Below are positions 22,215 through 34,879 of a stretch of 64,000 nt of DNA, one piece after another (position 1 is the first letter of the stretch; each line of letters begins with the position of its first letter). A program made the position numbers and the translations under genes. This DNA comes from Humulus lupulus. Taxonomy: Eukaryota; Streptophyta; Magnoliopsida; Rosales; Cannabaceae. The notes beneath the pieces are model-generated. The model saw only the letters and a list, made by a program, of their open reading frames with translations, was not told where the DNA came from and did not search any database. The DNA lies in NCBI RefSeq assembly GCF_963169125.1, contig NC_084795.1, positions 258,163,042-258,227,041 on the forward strand. Reading direction: 5' to 3'.

Positions 22215-24114
22215 TGTAGAGTCCAAGAACTTTACTTAGCTAAGATAGATAGTAGTATTATAGTATTTATAGCATTATCTTTGTAACTGTGGATTTTTGG
22301 TTCAGACCGGGAATTATTTGGACACTCATAGTAGTACTTGTAGATTTTCTAAGTTTAACCTATAGTTTAAGAATATTAATGTTAACCTAAGGTTTGATTA
22401 TATGACTGATATTAAGGATAATATTTATTATACTATAAGGTTTAGATAAGGACCAATAGGATTTTAAGCACATGTTATGTATGGATGATTAAGGATTAAG
22501 TATTTTGGAGGATTAAATTTAATAAGGGGTAAAGTTTGAATGCTATAAGGTCAGTCAGCAGCTTTAAATACGTTGAGGGCTTAGTCATGGCTATTTACTC
22601 CATTCAAACTTACCTAAATATGTGTAATTTCATGTTTAATTAATCAGCGTGTGCCGATATATCGCAGCACGTAGATACAGAAAACACGAGACGATGAACG
22701 ACAGCCTCGGGCATACTGGCCCAGGCGATATATCGCCTACAGGGGGCGATATATCGCCTCCTTCAGTATATTTCAAAAGTTTTTGAATTCTTTTTCCTTT
22801 CAGCCATTCAACCTCTTGATAAGTCCAGCATCTTTTTGAACGAGTCTTCAGCCTCTGCTGAACGATTATTCAAATTATTTTAACCTAAAAAGCTATTATT
22901 TTTATTCAAGTAAAATTAAGATCCTTTCTTTCCTAAACTCTATAAATAGGACCTAGTACCCAGGCATTATTCATCTTTTGCTCTAAGTTCAGAGGCTGCA
23001 AGTGCTAGGAGAGTGTGAGAGTTAAACACTTGGGTGGGGAAATCATAAGCTTGATCATCATAAGCTTATCAAACGCTTTGGGAAGTAAGGTTCTATAGTA
23101 TTTCGGTTCGAGGTTTAGATTGGTCTACAAGTCTTCAAGGTATTTCCACACTCTAGTTCATTGGTTTTATGTTATTTTCTTTCTCATAGTCTTCTACTCA
23201 GTCTTCTAACCTCATTCTTATTTTGGTTAGGAAATCTAAGAACTTGCTCATAAGTTTTTGGTAAGTATGTTTCTCAAAGGTTTAGTCATCCCATTCCTTC
23301 CATTCTTTTCATTACTTTTTCTTCAATCTACTCACCCTGTTAATACATGGTTTTAGGAGTGTTCCAAAAGTCCCAACGCTGTCCTCTAATCCCGGTCACT
23401 TTGGTAAGGAAAATAGGATAGAATCTATATGTTACATGCTTATGTTATCTTATGTTTTATGTTATTAAATGTGTTATGATATGTATGTATGTATGTAGGC
23501 TTGGGCATATGACCCATATGACTAACAAGACCCCAAATAGATTATGGTCATATGACCTACTTAGCTAGTAGGACCCCATTAATCTCATGGGCATATGACG
23601 TGTTTAGTCTATGGTACCCCAAGTAGTAATGGCCATTATAGTATGTGTATGTACTAAGTGTTATGTTATGTCTTTATGTTTATTATGAAATTTATGTATA
23701 TGAAGTATGTGTTAGATTTTCCTTGCTGGACATTAGGCTTATTCATTTTTGTTTATATGTGCAGGAAAATAGCTATAGTGGCGGTAAGATTCATGGATGC
23801 TTGGGAGAATGTGTATCGGTGGTGAATGGAGTCAAGGAGTCGAGAGTTCGATTTTCGAGGATGTAGTCTTGTTTTACCTGTTTATGGTTTTACATGTATT
23901 TTTCCGCACTTTCTATGTAACTCCTTTTCATTTTAAATTATGTTTTGTTTTTAAGACAATGGGATCCCATATCCTACTTATTTTATGAAAGTAACTCTTA
24001 TTTCTGCAAGTTTCCAATAAAGTTATGGTATTTTCGCAAATGTAAGCTTTATTAAGGATTTGTATGTATAGTTTCGTTAATGGTCCAAAAGTCTAGAGTA
24101 GTTGGGTCATTACA
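22215..24114 (+). mobile_element. 5' LTR of full-length gypsy element
   Basis: TGTAGAGTCC...GTCATTACA, 1900 bp. It looks nearly identical to the 3' LTR at 29455-31377. The main difference is absence here of a 23-bp GGGGGCGTTATATCGC-type repeat unit (near 22655), the simplest reading being slippage between repeats. TATA box at 22940. A primer site follows 2 bases after the end. Confidence 0.93.
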
Positions 24115-24116
24115 GT

Positions 24117-24127
24117 TGGTATCAGAG
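24117..24127 (+). other. Primer binding site (initiator Met tRNA type)
   Basis: TGGTATCAGAG two bases after the 5' LTR, the standard plant retrotransposon tRNA-Met primer complement. Confidence 0.9.
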
Positions 24128-24267
24128 AAACGGTTCCTTCGCATGAAGTTCTCCTCGACACACACGCTCAAAAGCTCTGAATCTGACCGCCAAGTAAGTA
24201 TTTAAGTCATAGTTATTTTGCTTATGTTTATAGCTAACAACTTTAGTGTTTATGTTTTCAGTTAAGT

Positions 24268-24729
24268 ATGAACGGAGCATTAAGAAAAGAGGATATCCGA
24301 ACCATTAAGGCTTTAAAAAGAATAAGGGAACCAAGGAACACCGTAGGAACACTAGAGAAAATCACTCGGAGGTTGATCTTGTTCCACAAAGAGATAGGTC
24401 ACCTTCAAGAATCTAAGCAAATCATGATGAGAGCTGCAAAACAATATGTCCTAGTAATTAGGCTTTTAAAGGATTTTCCTTCAGTAATTTCAACTTTAGA
24501 AGAAATATGGGAGACTATAAATAATGATGATGACTTACAAGTAGCCCTAAGATATTATTCTCTCATACTTAACCTATGATTTAGAATTTCAATTCACTAA
24601 TGAGCAACAACATAGGATCTTCTTGAATCTTCCCCGAGGAAATTTTGAGGCTCAAGACAATGACGATTATGAGGAGATAGATGACGATATGCTAGATGAA
24701 GGATCAGATGTAGAAGATCCTGATTTTTA
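24268..24729 (+). pseudogene. Pre-gag leader ORF of the gypsy element
   Basis: A 103-codon frame (MNGALRKEDIRTIKALKRIR to LNL) lies between primer site and gag. It is followed, after a frame change, by an acidic tail (FEAQDNDDYEEIDDDMLDEG, then EDPDF and a stop at 24727-24729). It is basic and probably helical at the start and acidic at the end. I recognise no domain. The position and the acidic ending parallel the leader ORF of the other gypsy element (5730-6284). Confidence 0.45.
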
Positions 24730-25248
24730 GAATATTAGTTTTCATTGTTCGTTTTATTTCTTTCTTTATTTTGTGATTGTAATAAGTGAAAACTGTTTTT
24801 CCAAATGAATAACATGCTATTTTATTTTCATGTATGAGTTTGATTTTATTTTTGCAATCATAATAAATACTAAATAAAATGAATAATGACTAAATTCGGT
24901 GAGGGTGGATACAAATCAATGAACCAAGTTTCCTTATTGAGAGTTAGGGGGCCTTAGTAGTGGGAACGATTTTACTGATCCCAGCCCTCCCTCAATATGG
25001 TTAACTTTGGAACAAAGATAAGTTTCGAGCCTGAGAATTAAGTCATATAGGATGATTAGAAAAACACTTAGAAAATAAAGATGACTTGTTTTTCTAAGTA
25101 TAGAAACCCACTCTAACATAAATAAAGACTTATATAACTTTTCATAAGAAGTCATAATAAATAGGTCCAAGATATGTTTGTTTTAGAATAAGTTTTCCCT
25201 TAGAGCCCATTAGGGTAAGTTCTAACATGTTCTCGACTGTTAGAAATT

Positions 25249-26068
25249 TTGGTGAAGATGTCGCTCCGAAGATATGCACGCACCAACGGAAACGCCTCCA
25301 ACGCCGCCCCAGCCACCAATGATGACCCTCCAGTTCGCAGAAGAGGAGTGCGTGCTACTACTAGCCGCAACGCGCCGGCACCGCCAGCTAACAACACTAC
25401 AGAGATCGCCAGACTGCGACGACAAGTCGAGGAATATTTGCAGCAACAACGCCAACAGGCTCAAACTCAGCCTCAGCCTCCGCCGCAGCCGCAACCGCAG
25501 CCACATCAAATGGCCCCATCACCCCAACAAGTTGGTCCATATGGGGGATGGCCAGTGACGAACTATGTGCCACATCCAGTACCAAATATGGAGTCAATGT
25601 ATGAAAGGTTCCGCAAGCAACACGCTCCAAACTTCGAAGGGACTACAGACCCCTTTGAGGCAGAAGAGTAGCTAAGTAATGTGGAGCCGATTCTGACGCA
25701 CATGAATCTCAGTAATGTGGACCACAAATCCTGCGTCTCATCATTACTCAAGAAGGATGCCAGAATATGGTGGCACTTAGTTCAGCAAACTAACGATGTC
25801 GCCACCATGATATGGACAAGATTTGTGGAGCTGTTCCACAAGAAGTATTACACCTCGGCAGTCATTGCTAATGGTAAAAGAATATGCTCGTCAGTTCAAC
25901 AGATTATCCAAGTTTGCACCAGAGTTTGTTCCAATTGAATTTATGAGGGTGATTGAATTAGGGGTTAAGCTAGCAAACCCGGGAAATACTACCTATGCCA
26001 ATGTTCTAGAAGCGGCAATAGAAGTAAAAAGGATTCAGATGAATGTTAGTGAGGAGAAGAGGGATTAA
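25249..26068 (+). pseudogene. Gypsy gag, broken
   Basis: Opens with a basic Ala/Asn/Pro-rich N-terminus and a Gln/Pro tract (about residues 60-85). It then has the gag core (MYERFRKQHAPNFEGTTDPF, stop at 25669-25671 where Trp is usual, then ILTHMNLSNVDHKSCVSSLL and ARIWWHLVQQ). It changes frame near 25880 and ends about 26068 with FAPEFVPIEFMRVIE. The CCHC zinc knuckle expected before protease is missing: only about 115 bp separate the last gag motif from protease, so this region is deleted. Without the knuckle, RNA packaging would fail. Confidence 0.85.
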
Positions 26069-26099
26069 ACGATGGTTCCAGACCAAAGTCTTTGCCTTA

Positions 26100-29000
26100 A
26101 CCCAGGGAGGAACCCATGCTAGTAACAAGCATTTACAGGTCAGATCCTATCCTCGATAGTATATGTTCTAGTATCGCTTGATTTGGTAGCAATATACTCG
26201 TATATCTCGTTTGGAATGATAGAAAAACTAGACAAACCTTGTGAAAGATTTAGAACTAGGTTTGTAACCGAGTTGCCTTCGGGCAAAGTAGTTTTATCAT
26301 CACGGATAGTACGAGGCGTACCAATCAAGATTGAGGACAAAGAACTAGAAGGAGACCTGATAGAGCTAGTGATCAAGGACTTCGACGTAATACTAGGCAT
26401 GGATTGGCTAGCACGGCATGGCACAACGATCGACTGCAAACTCAAGAAGGTGATGTTCGAGACTCCTGACAGCCAGAGACTATGCTTCATGGGACAAGCT
26501 TTAGGATTACGCACCCCGTTAGTATCATCTCTCAAAGCTCAACGAATGATGGATAAAGGATGTCAAGCATTCCTAGCCAGCATCACAAATGTGGAAAGGG
26601 AGACACCACTTAAGGTTGGAGATGTTCGAGTTATACAAGAATTTCCATAAGTATTTCCCGATGACTTGCCAGGATTGCCGCTTAAAGACGTAGCTACAAA
26701 AACTCCTAGACTTGGGTTTTATTAGGCCAAGCCATTCACCATGGGGAGCTCCGGTACTATTCGTGAAGAAGAAGGACTGAAGTATGCGAATGTGTATAGA
26801 CTATCGTGAGCTGAACAAAGTAACAATTAAGAACAAGTACCCGCTACCTCGAATTGACGATTTGTTTGATCAACTCCGAGGCGCGACTGTATTTTCAAAG
26901 ATCGATTTACGATCCGGGTATCATTAGCTCAAAGTAAAGGGAGAAGATATTCATAACACAGCCTTTAGGACTCGTTATGGACATTACGAGTTCTTGGTTA
27001 TGTCTTTTGGTCTTACTAACGCACCATCCGCGTTTATGGACTTAATGAATAGGGTCTTCAAGGACTACTTAGATAAATTCGTCGTTGTATTCATCGACAA
27101 TATCTTAGTATACTCCAAGAATAAATTAGAGCACGAGGAACATTTGAGGACAATTTTGACGCGATTAAAGGAGCATCAACTCTACGCGAAGTTCAAGAAA
27201 TGCGAGTTTTGGTTTTCGCAAGTGGCGTTCCTCGGGCACATTATATTGAAAGATGGAGTTGCAGTAGATCCATCTAAGGTAGAGGCCATGAAGGATTGGC
27301 CCAAACCAAAGAACGCATCAGAAGTAAGAAGCTTCTTAGGGCTAGCAGGTTATTATAGGAAGTTTGTAGAGGGCTTTTCAAAGATAGCCACTCCACTCAC
27401 CAACCTGACCTGGAAGCAACAAAATTTTAACTGGAATGATAAGTGTGAGGAAAGCTTTCAGTTGCTTAAGGATAAGCTTTGCTCAACACCAGTACTCAGT
27501 GTCCCGACACCCAACGATAAGTTCGTTGTCTACTGCAATGCATCAAAGCTAGGATTGGGATGCATGCTGATGCAAAATGACAAGGTGATAGCCTATGCCT
27601 CACGTCAGTTAAAGGAGCATGAGCAACGCTATCCAACTCACGATATGGAGTTGGTAGCAGTGGTCTTTGCATTAAAAATTTGGCGCCATTATCTTTACGG
27701 AGAACGGTGCGAGATTTATACGGACCACAAGAGTTTAAAATACTTCTTTACGCAGAAGGAGCTCAACATGAGGTAGCGCAGGTGGTTAGAGTTAGTCAAG
27801 GATTATGACTGCGAAATCCTATACCACCCAGGAAAGGCGAACGTGGTTGCCGATGTGCTTAGTAGGAAAATCTATGGGAATTTAGCAGCCTTATCTGGAA
27901 TAGAAAAGCCGATACAGCAGGAGCTTATCAGTGCCGGAATAGAAGTGGTTGTAGGCAAGCTGGCTAACTTGTCTATCCAATCGAATCTGCTAGAGGACAT
28001 ACGGATAGGTCAGAGACATGATGAATCGCTAGCAGCACATATGGAAGTAGTCAAAGAAGGCAAGAATACCGATTTCTCAATATCTAGCCAAGGCTTATTG
28101 AGATATAAGAATCAGGTATGCGTGCCAAATGATCAAAGTATTAAGAAGAAGATTCTGGAAGAAGCGCACAGCACCCCGTACTCAGTTCATCCAGGGTCTA
28201 CCAAGATGACTCATGACATAAAGGCAATCTATTGGTGGCCAGGGATGAAGAAGGACATAGCGGAGTATGTATCTAAGTGTCTGGTATGCCAGGAAGTGAA
28301 AGCGGAGCATCAGCGCCTTGCAGGCTTATTGCAACCGCTTAGCGTACCAGAATGGAAGTGGGACGACATAGCCATGGACTTCGTGACGGGTCTGCCAAAG
28401 ACGAATAAGCAGCATGATTCTGCTTGGATAGTAATAGATAGACTAACCAAGTCGACTCATTTCCTGCCTATTAAGACTTCATACATGGCAGACCAATATG
28501 CAGACATCTACATCCAAGAGATTGTACGGTTGCATGGAATCCCCAAGACGATAGTGTCAGATAGAGGATCAGTGTTTACGTCAAGATTTTGGGGAAGTTC
28601 ATAGCAAGCTATGGGTACTAAGTTAAGTCATAGTACAACTTTCCATCCTCAGACCGATGGGCAGTCCGAGCGTACGATTCAGATTTTAGAGGATATGCTA
28701 CGCGCGTGTGTACTTGATTTCGGAGGATCATGGAACAAGTACTTGCCGCTGATCGAGTTCTCGTACAACAATAGCTACCAGCCAACAATAGGGATGGCAC
28801 CTTATGAGTTGCTATATGGAAGAAGGTGCCGATCACCGTTGCACTGGGACGAGGTAGGAGAAAGGCAGCTTCTAGGGCCCGAAGCTGTTAGACAAGCTCA
28901 AGAAGCAGTAGCGCTTATTAGACAGCGTATGCTTGCTGCTCAAAGCCGTCAGAAAAGCTATGCGGATGCCAAGCGACGTGATGTGGAATTCCAAGTTGGA

Positions 29001-29414
29001 GATCAAGTCTTCTTGAAGATATCTCCTATGAAAGGTGTCAAGCGGTTTGGGAAGAAAGGCAAGCTTAGTCCCCGATTCATAGGTCCTTTTTAGATATTGG
29101 ACAAAGTGGGACCAGTTGCGTATAGACTAGCCCTACCGCCAGCACTAGCCGATAGTCACAACGTGTTCCACATCTCGATGTTACGCAAATATGTGTCAGA
29201 CCCATCTCACGTCCTCAAGTACGATACAATAGCACTCCAGAAAGACTTAAGTTACGAGGAACGACCGGTTAGCATCCTAGATAGGGGGATGAAGCAGTTA
29301 CGGTCCAAGAGTTTTCCTATAGTCAAAGTCCTATGGAGTAATAGTTCTGAACGAGAGGCAACGTGGGAGTTGGAGGAGGACATGCAAGGCCGGTATCCAG
29401 AATTTTTTTGGTAA
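26100..29414 (+). pseudogene. Gypsy pol: protease, RT, RNase H, integrase, chromodomain
   Basis: Protease has DLVAIYS (26180-26200) where DSGATHS is usual, so the catalytic triplet is lost, then [14 protein letters not shown] has the [10 protein letters not shown] and LRSGYH motifs, a stop at 26926-26928, then FIDN (27090-27101) in place of FIDD. RNase H has VYCNAS (27531-27545) in place of VYCDAS. Integrase keeps the HHCC finger (HSTPYSVHPG, then CLVCQ), DDE residues (AMDFVTGLP, IVSDRGSVF, DGQSERT) but has stops at 28602-28604 and 29091-29093. The chromodomain follows (VKVLWSNSSEREATWELEED). Further stops lie at 26648-26650 and 27774-27776. Three catalytic sites are altered, so the copy cannot self-mobilise. 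Confidence 0.93.
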
Positions 29415-29440
29415 GTAAATTTCGAGGACGAAATTCTTTT

Positions 29441-29454
29441 TAGTAAGGGAGAAT
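29441..29454 (+). other. Polypurine tract
   Basis: TAGTAAGGGAGAAT immediately before the 3' LTR. Confidence 0.75.
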
Positions 29455-31377
29455 TGTAGAGTCCAAGAACTTTACTTAGCTAAGATAGATAGTAGTATTA
29501 TAGTATTTATAGCATTATCTTTGTAATTGTGGATTTTTGGTTCAGACCGGGAATTATTTGGACACTCATAGTAATACTTGTAGATTTTCTAAGTTTAACC
29601 TATAGTTTAAGAATATTAATGTTAACCTAAGGTTTGATTTTATGACTGATATTAAGGGTAATATTTATTATACTATAAGGTTTAGATAAGGACCAATAGG
29701 ATTTTAAGCACATGTTATGTATGGATGATTAAGGATTAAGTATTTTGGAGGATTAAATTTAATAAGGGGTAAAGTTTGAATGCTATAAGGTCAGTCAGCA
29801 GCTTTGAATACATTGAGGGCTTAGTCAAGGCTGTTTACTCCATTCAAACTTAACTAAATATGTGTAATTTTGTGTTTAATTAATCAGCGTGTGCCGATAT
29901 ATCGCAGCTATAGGGGGCGTTATATCGCAGCACGTAGATACGAAAAATATGAGACGATGCACGACAGCCTCGGGCATACTGGCCCAGGTGATATATCGCC
30001 TACAGGGGGCGATATATCGCCTCCTTTAGTATATTTCAAAAGTTTTTGAATTCTTTTTCCTTTCAGCCATTCAACCTCTTGATAAGTCCAGCATCTTTTT
30101 GAACGAGTCTTCAGCCTCTGCTGAACGATTATTCAAATTATTTTAACCTAAAAAGCTATTATTTTTATTCAAGTAAAATTAAGATCCTTTCTTTCCTAAA
30201 CTCTATAAATAGGACCTAGTACCCAGGCATTATTCATCTTTTGCTCTAAGTTCAGAGGCTGCAAGTGCTAGGAGAGTGTGAGAGTTAAACACTTGGGTGG
30301 GGAAATCATAAGCTTGATCATCATAAGCTTATCAAACACTTTGGGAAGTAAGGTTCTATAGTATTTCGGTTCGAGGTTTAGATTGGTCTACAAGTCTTCA
30401 AGGTATTTCCACACTCTAGTTCATTGGTTTTATGTTATTTTCTTTCTCATAGTCTTCTACTCAGTCTTCTAACCTCATTCTTATTTTGGTTAGGAAATCT
30501 AAGAACTTGCTCATAAGTTTTTGGTAAGTATGTTTCTCAAAGGTTTAGTCATCCCATTCCTTCCATTCTTTTCATTACTTTTTCTTCAATCTACTCACCC
30601 TGTTAATACATGGTTTTAGGAGTGTTCCAAAAGTCCCAATGCTGTCCTCTTATCCCGGTCACTTTGGTAAGGAAAATAGGATAGAATCTATATGTTACAT
30701 GCTTATGTTATCTTATGTTTTATGTTATTAAATGTGTTATGATATGTATGTATGTATGTAGGCTTGGGCATATGACCCATATGACTAACAAGACCCCAAA
30801 TAGATTATGGGCATATGACCTACTTAGCTAGTAGGACCCCACTAATCTCATGGGCATATGACTTGTTTAGTCTATGGGACCCCAAGTAGTAATGGCCATT
30901 ATAGTATGTGTATGTAATAAGTGTTATGTTATGTCTTTTTGTTTATTATGAAATTTATGTATATGAAGTATGTGTTAGATTTTCCTTACTGGGCATTAGG
31001 CTCATTCCTTTTTGTTTATATGTGCAGGAAAATAGCTAAAGTGGTGGTAAGATTCATGGATGCTTGGGAGAATGTGTATCGGTGGTGAATGGAGTCAAGG
31101 AGTCGAGAGTTCGATTTTCGAGGATGTAGTCTTGTTTTAACTTTTTATGGTTTTACATGTACTTTTCCGCACTTTCTATGTAACTCATTTTCATTTTAAA
31201 TTATGTTTTGTTTTTAAGACAATGGGATCCCATATCCTACTTATATTATGAAAGTAACTCTTATTTCTACAAGTTTCCAATAAAGTTGTGGTATTTTCGC
31301 AAATGTAAGCTTTATTAAGGATTTGTATGTATAGTTTCGTTAATGGTCCAAAAGTCTAGAGTAGTTGGGTCATTACA
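29455..31377 (+). mobile_element. 3' LTR of full-length gypsy element
   Basis: TGTAGAGTCC to GGTCATTACA, 1923 bp, near-identical to 22215-24114. It keeps the extra TATAGGGGGCGTTATATCGC unit near 29908. TATA box at 30202-30213. Confidence 0.93.
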
Positions 31378-31529
31378 TGTTTTGATAATTAAAATGTTAA
31401 GTTATTATAATCTAGAAAGTATAAGTCAGGTAAAAGAAAAATAGAATCTTGTTATGATTATTAAAATGTCAAGTTAGTCCAATCTAGAGAAAGTATAATT
31501 CAACTAAAAGAAGAAAAAAAATGTTATGT

Positions 31530-31685
31530 GTAACGTACCTTGGTGTAGAGCATACTTCACATTCTGTGTCATTTGCATGTTCTTTTCTATATAACATGCA
31601 ATCTTTCAGACATGCATCAATTTTTTTTCATGATCTAGTCCTAGAGCATTGATTATTTTTTTGGCCTCATAAAAAAAGTTGGGTA
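31530..31685 (-). pseudogene. CACTA TNP2 transposase, second segment
   Basis: On the minus strand NFFYEAKKIINALGLDHEKK, then CLKDCMLYRKEHANDTECEV and CSTPR, followed by a GTACGT donor at about 31530. This is the TNP2 region usually read as YExKKxLxxLGL..KIHACPNDCILYRxE..xxxxCPxC, just before the Transposase_21 core. The preceding residues are at 42925 onward, on the other side of CACTA-2. Between this exon and 22214 lie about 150 bp of intron-like DNA and the gypsy element. Confidence 0.87.
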
Positions 31686-31689
31686 CACT

Positions 31690-32010
31690 ACAAGAAAAAA
31701 TGCTTTTAATAACACCAAAAATGTGTTATCTAAACATACCATAACACTTTCTGATGTGTTAAGACCGACTATGTTATCGTAGGTCAGGGTACTTTACATA
31801 ACACTTTATCATTGTTATACAGATGTGTTATTATATTATCAACGATAACACACTTTCTGTGTTATTTTAATAAATAGATAAGTGTTTAATTATATTATTT
31901 ATAGTCGATAATATAACACATTTCAATACTTATAAATTTGTGTTATATAATTAAGTTTGCATAACAAAATTATTTGCATAAAAAGTGTTATTGTAATAGA
32001 TATTATAACA
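31690..32010. repeat. CACTA-2 left subterminal repeats
   Basis: Many copies of TGTGTTAT/ATAACACA in both orientations within 320 bp of the left terminus. A few counterparts (TGTGTTATGG about 42893) lie at the right end. Confidence 0.6.
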
Positions 32011-32504
32011 CAATTTTCGTATTATTTTAATATTTAGATAAGTTTAAATTCTCATTATATATTCATTAAAATTAGCTTTCTAATATATACTAGCATCATC
32101 AAATGAACGTGATTTTCAAATAACAAAAAGTAAAAACATTCAACATTGTATTAACAATCCACAAATTAGTTTAAAACATTCAACACTGTCATCAACAACA
32201 AAATGTTCTTTAAGTATTCAAGTAGTCTTAAATACTCAATATATTGAAAAGTTACTACTTTCAACACAAAATATTCTACAGTTGCCCAACACAAAGCCTT
32301 CAAAATTAAGTATCATTTTATATTTCGCTTGTCACATCTGCAAAATAAACAAAGAAATATTTTATTGTTATTATCTAGCATCACAAATTACTTCAAGAAA
32401 AATGCTATGGAAATTATATCCAACAGAGGACACCACATACAAAATAATGAATTCACAACTACACCAACGAAAACAAAGAAACCAAACACTAAATTATAAG
32501 ACAT

Positions 32505-34860
32505 TGGTTCTTTTTTGAGTATGAATATGTACCTCTTGGAATAACTTTTTTAGAAGGCCATGCAACTATGGAACCAACTGCTTCTTGTATTGTAAGCATC
32601 GCATTATTAGGACGAAATAAGTAAGATTCTGGTACAATACCAAAATCAACCCATACTCGCATAAAGTCTGGTCCAAGAGGCTTTCCATGTACAGTTATCT
32701 TTGGATCACTATTATCCCAACGACCTTCGGCAACAATTACATCTGCCCAGTCAAGCAAGTAGCAAGCATTCTTCCCTTCTGTAAAGTTATGTCTTTTTTC
32801 TAGTGCAATACTCTACCAAATTGATTTTAAAGACAATATATTAGATTCTGTATTTGTTCTTCTAAAATGAAAATTTAAAACAATAACAACTTTGATAATT
32901 TACCTTAGGGGACTGAATATTGTTTTACTGCGGTACATTACGAGACTGTCCTTTGCTTGGTGTCACTTTACCACCAACCTAAATATAAAACCAAGATAAG
33001 TTTCATTGGAAGAAAAGAAAACTAAGGTTTATAAGTGCAAGATAGAATTACCACCAAGTGTTCTTTAAGTAGATTCACCATTTCAGTCATTTTGAGCTTC
33101 ATATTCTATTGCTCTTCTTCTAACTTGGAGAACTTGCTATTACACATATTAACAACAGTTAGCTTTGACCTTGTTACGCCTCTTCCGTGTCTGATTAAAC
33201 GACCAGATTTTGGGTTACCAAAAAATTTTGTCAAGGCATCCTCATCAGCGTTGTTTGTAGTTCCAGATTTTGGGTTTTCATGGAGAATCTCATTCAATGA
33301 ACCCTGCATATAAATTAGTATAACTAATGTATGAATTATGGAAAATAAATATAAATTCACAAAAATTAAATGACTAATACTCACAAAAATATCAGATGTT
33401 GTTGGGTTTACAGGTTCACCATTCTTCTTGGTATGGGCTCTCCGAAAAGCACCGATTCTAGATATTTTAACATCCTCATTTTCTTTTTTCTACACTATAC
33501 AACAATAGAGATTATAAAATAGAGACTACAATAATGGAAGCAAAAATACAAACAGTATAAAACTTAATTATTACCATATCATCGATTGTTCGAGCATATC
33601 CTCTTCGACTTAAGGTGTGTGGAACAACTTTCTTTCTTCTCTCTTGGTATTTGGCCCTTATATCCTATTTAATAAATAAGTAAAAGAGGCATAACTATAT
33701 TTAATTTAACACCAACAGAGATAAAAGAGGTAGCAACATCATTTCTTACATCATATTTCTTACATCATATTTCTTACCAAATGTTCTTTACTAATTTTTT
33801 TTGGCAACAAATGCTCTCCATTCTACATCACTTTTTATGCAATCCGACTTTAAGGCTAGTCCTTCACTCTCATTTTTTGCATTGATAATATCCTTTACAA
33901 CTCTAGATTTCCCAGCTCTCCATAGTTTTTCCATCATTTCAAAGCACATCTTTTTTTGCCAATCATCATGTAAGTCATATTGTGCCTACAATAGAATATA
34001 GAATAATATATTATATGTTTAAGTGTAGAGCTGAATATATAAAAAAAATACAGTCATAAAACTTGTAATTCTACCTGAATAGATGCCCAAAGAACATCTC
34101 TCATAATTGGTGAAACCTTCCTCCAATCTGAAATAGTGTAAGGAACAACCTCTCGCACAAGAGCGCCCACAAAAGAAGAAAATTGCATTGAGTTAGTACC
34201 AACTGGTTGCCCTTTTTCATTCCAATTTATTATCCTTAAGTCATTGTTCCTCTTGGTAAAATTTTCCAATAGAGTTTTTCCCCTTGTCTTCTTGGCTAAG
34301 TTCATTACATTCACATCTACATCTTGAGTTATTTCTTCAATCTCAATTTGATTTGGCTCATCAGTTGTTTTTTGTAATCTAACAAATTTTCTAAGAGGTT
34401 GTTCAAGTTCTATCTCAGCCACTTCTTCACATTGTGCAGCAGCCCCTTCTTCAAATTATGCACCAACCCTTTCCTCATCAGCTGTCTCTTCATGCTCCTC
34501 CCTTACTCCCTTTTCACAAACACTATCAACTACCTTATCTACTTCATAATTAAGAGATCTTCTAGTTTTGTAACTTCCAAGTGACATCTCCATGTCTTCT
34601 ACATCATCATTTGGATCTAGCTCTGTCTTATAGACCATACGACGAGTTGATGCTCTAGTACTAAGAGCAGGTGGTGAGTCAATGACAACTCTAACAGGTG
34701 CAGAAAACCTACGAAGAGCACTTTTTTTCTTTAAAACAGGGCTTTAAAGCAACGTATCGTCACAATCAGCTTGAGTCTTCAATGATGCTTTTCGCTTTTT
34801 GGCCACAAAATTGCATAAAGCACCTGGACGAAGGTGTTTTTTTGGAGATCTTCGTAATGT
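32505..34860 (-). pseudogene. TNP1/TNPA-like (Transposase_24) protein of CACTA-2, multi-exon
   Basis: Minus-strand exons in order: about 34860-34640 (basic, KKRKASLKTQAD, stop near 34745, VRVVIDSPPALSTRAST); 34640-34060 (acidic stretch, a stop near 34456, then LRIINWNEKGQPVGTNSMQF and VPYTISDWRKVSP); about 33985-33800 (QKKMCFEMMEKLWRAGKSRV); 33660-33570; 33490-33390 (KISRIGAFRRAHTKKNGEPV); 33310-33030; 32810-32510 (DVIVAEGRWDNSDPKITVHG, KPLGPDFMRVWVDFG, AVGSIVAWPSKKVIPRGTYS). This is the Transposase_24/TNP1 layout; the protein binds subterminal repeats in En/Spm relatives. Stops make it inactive. The start is not certain. Confidence 0.75.
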
Positions 34861-34879
34861 ACTTATTTTTTATTTTATT

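Larger units (their letters stand above)
22215..31377 (+). mobile_element. Full-length Tekay/Del-like gypsy element, inactive
   Basis: LTR, primer site, leader ORF, gag, protease, RT, RNase H, integrase, chromodomain, polypurine tract, LTR: 9163 bp in canonical order. It sits in the TNP2 gene of CACTA-1, antisense to it, near an intron. The flanking pentamers, AGCTT (22210-22214) and TGTTT (31378-31382), do not match, so a clean target duplication is absent. Coding capacity is destroyed by stops and by active-site substitutions although the two LTRs are very similar. Confidence 0.9.

Noticed and set aside
18905..31685. Reading 18905 and 31686 as the two ends of one CACTA element
   Set aside because: Both are left-end (CACTA) sequences in the same orientation with different continuations, and TNP2 coding runs through the 31686 site to 42925, so they are starts of two separate elements.
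34399..34584. Plus-strand frame opposite the TNP1-like gene
   Set aside because: It is antisense to the recognised minus-strand Transposase_24 coding sequence.
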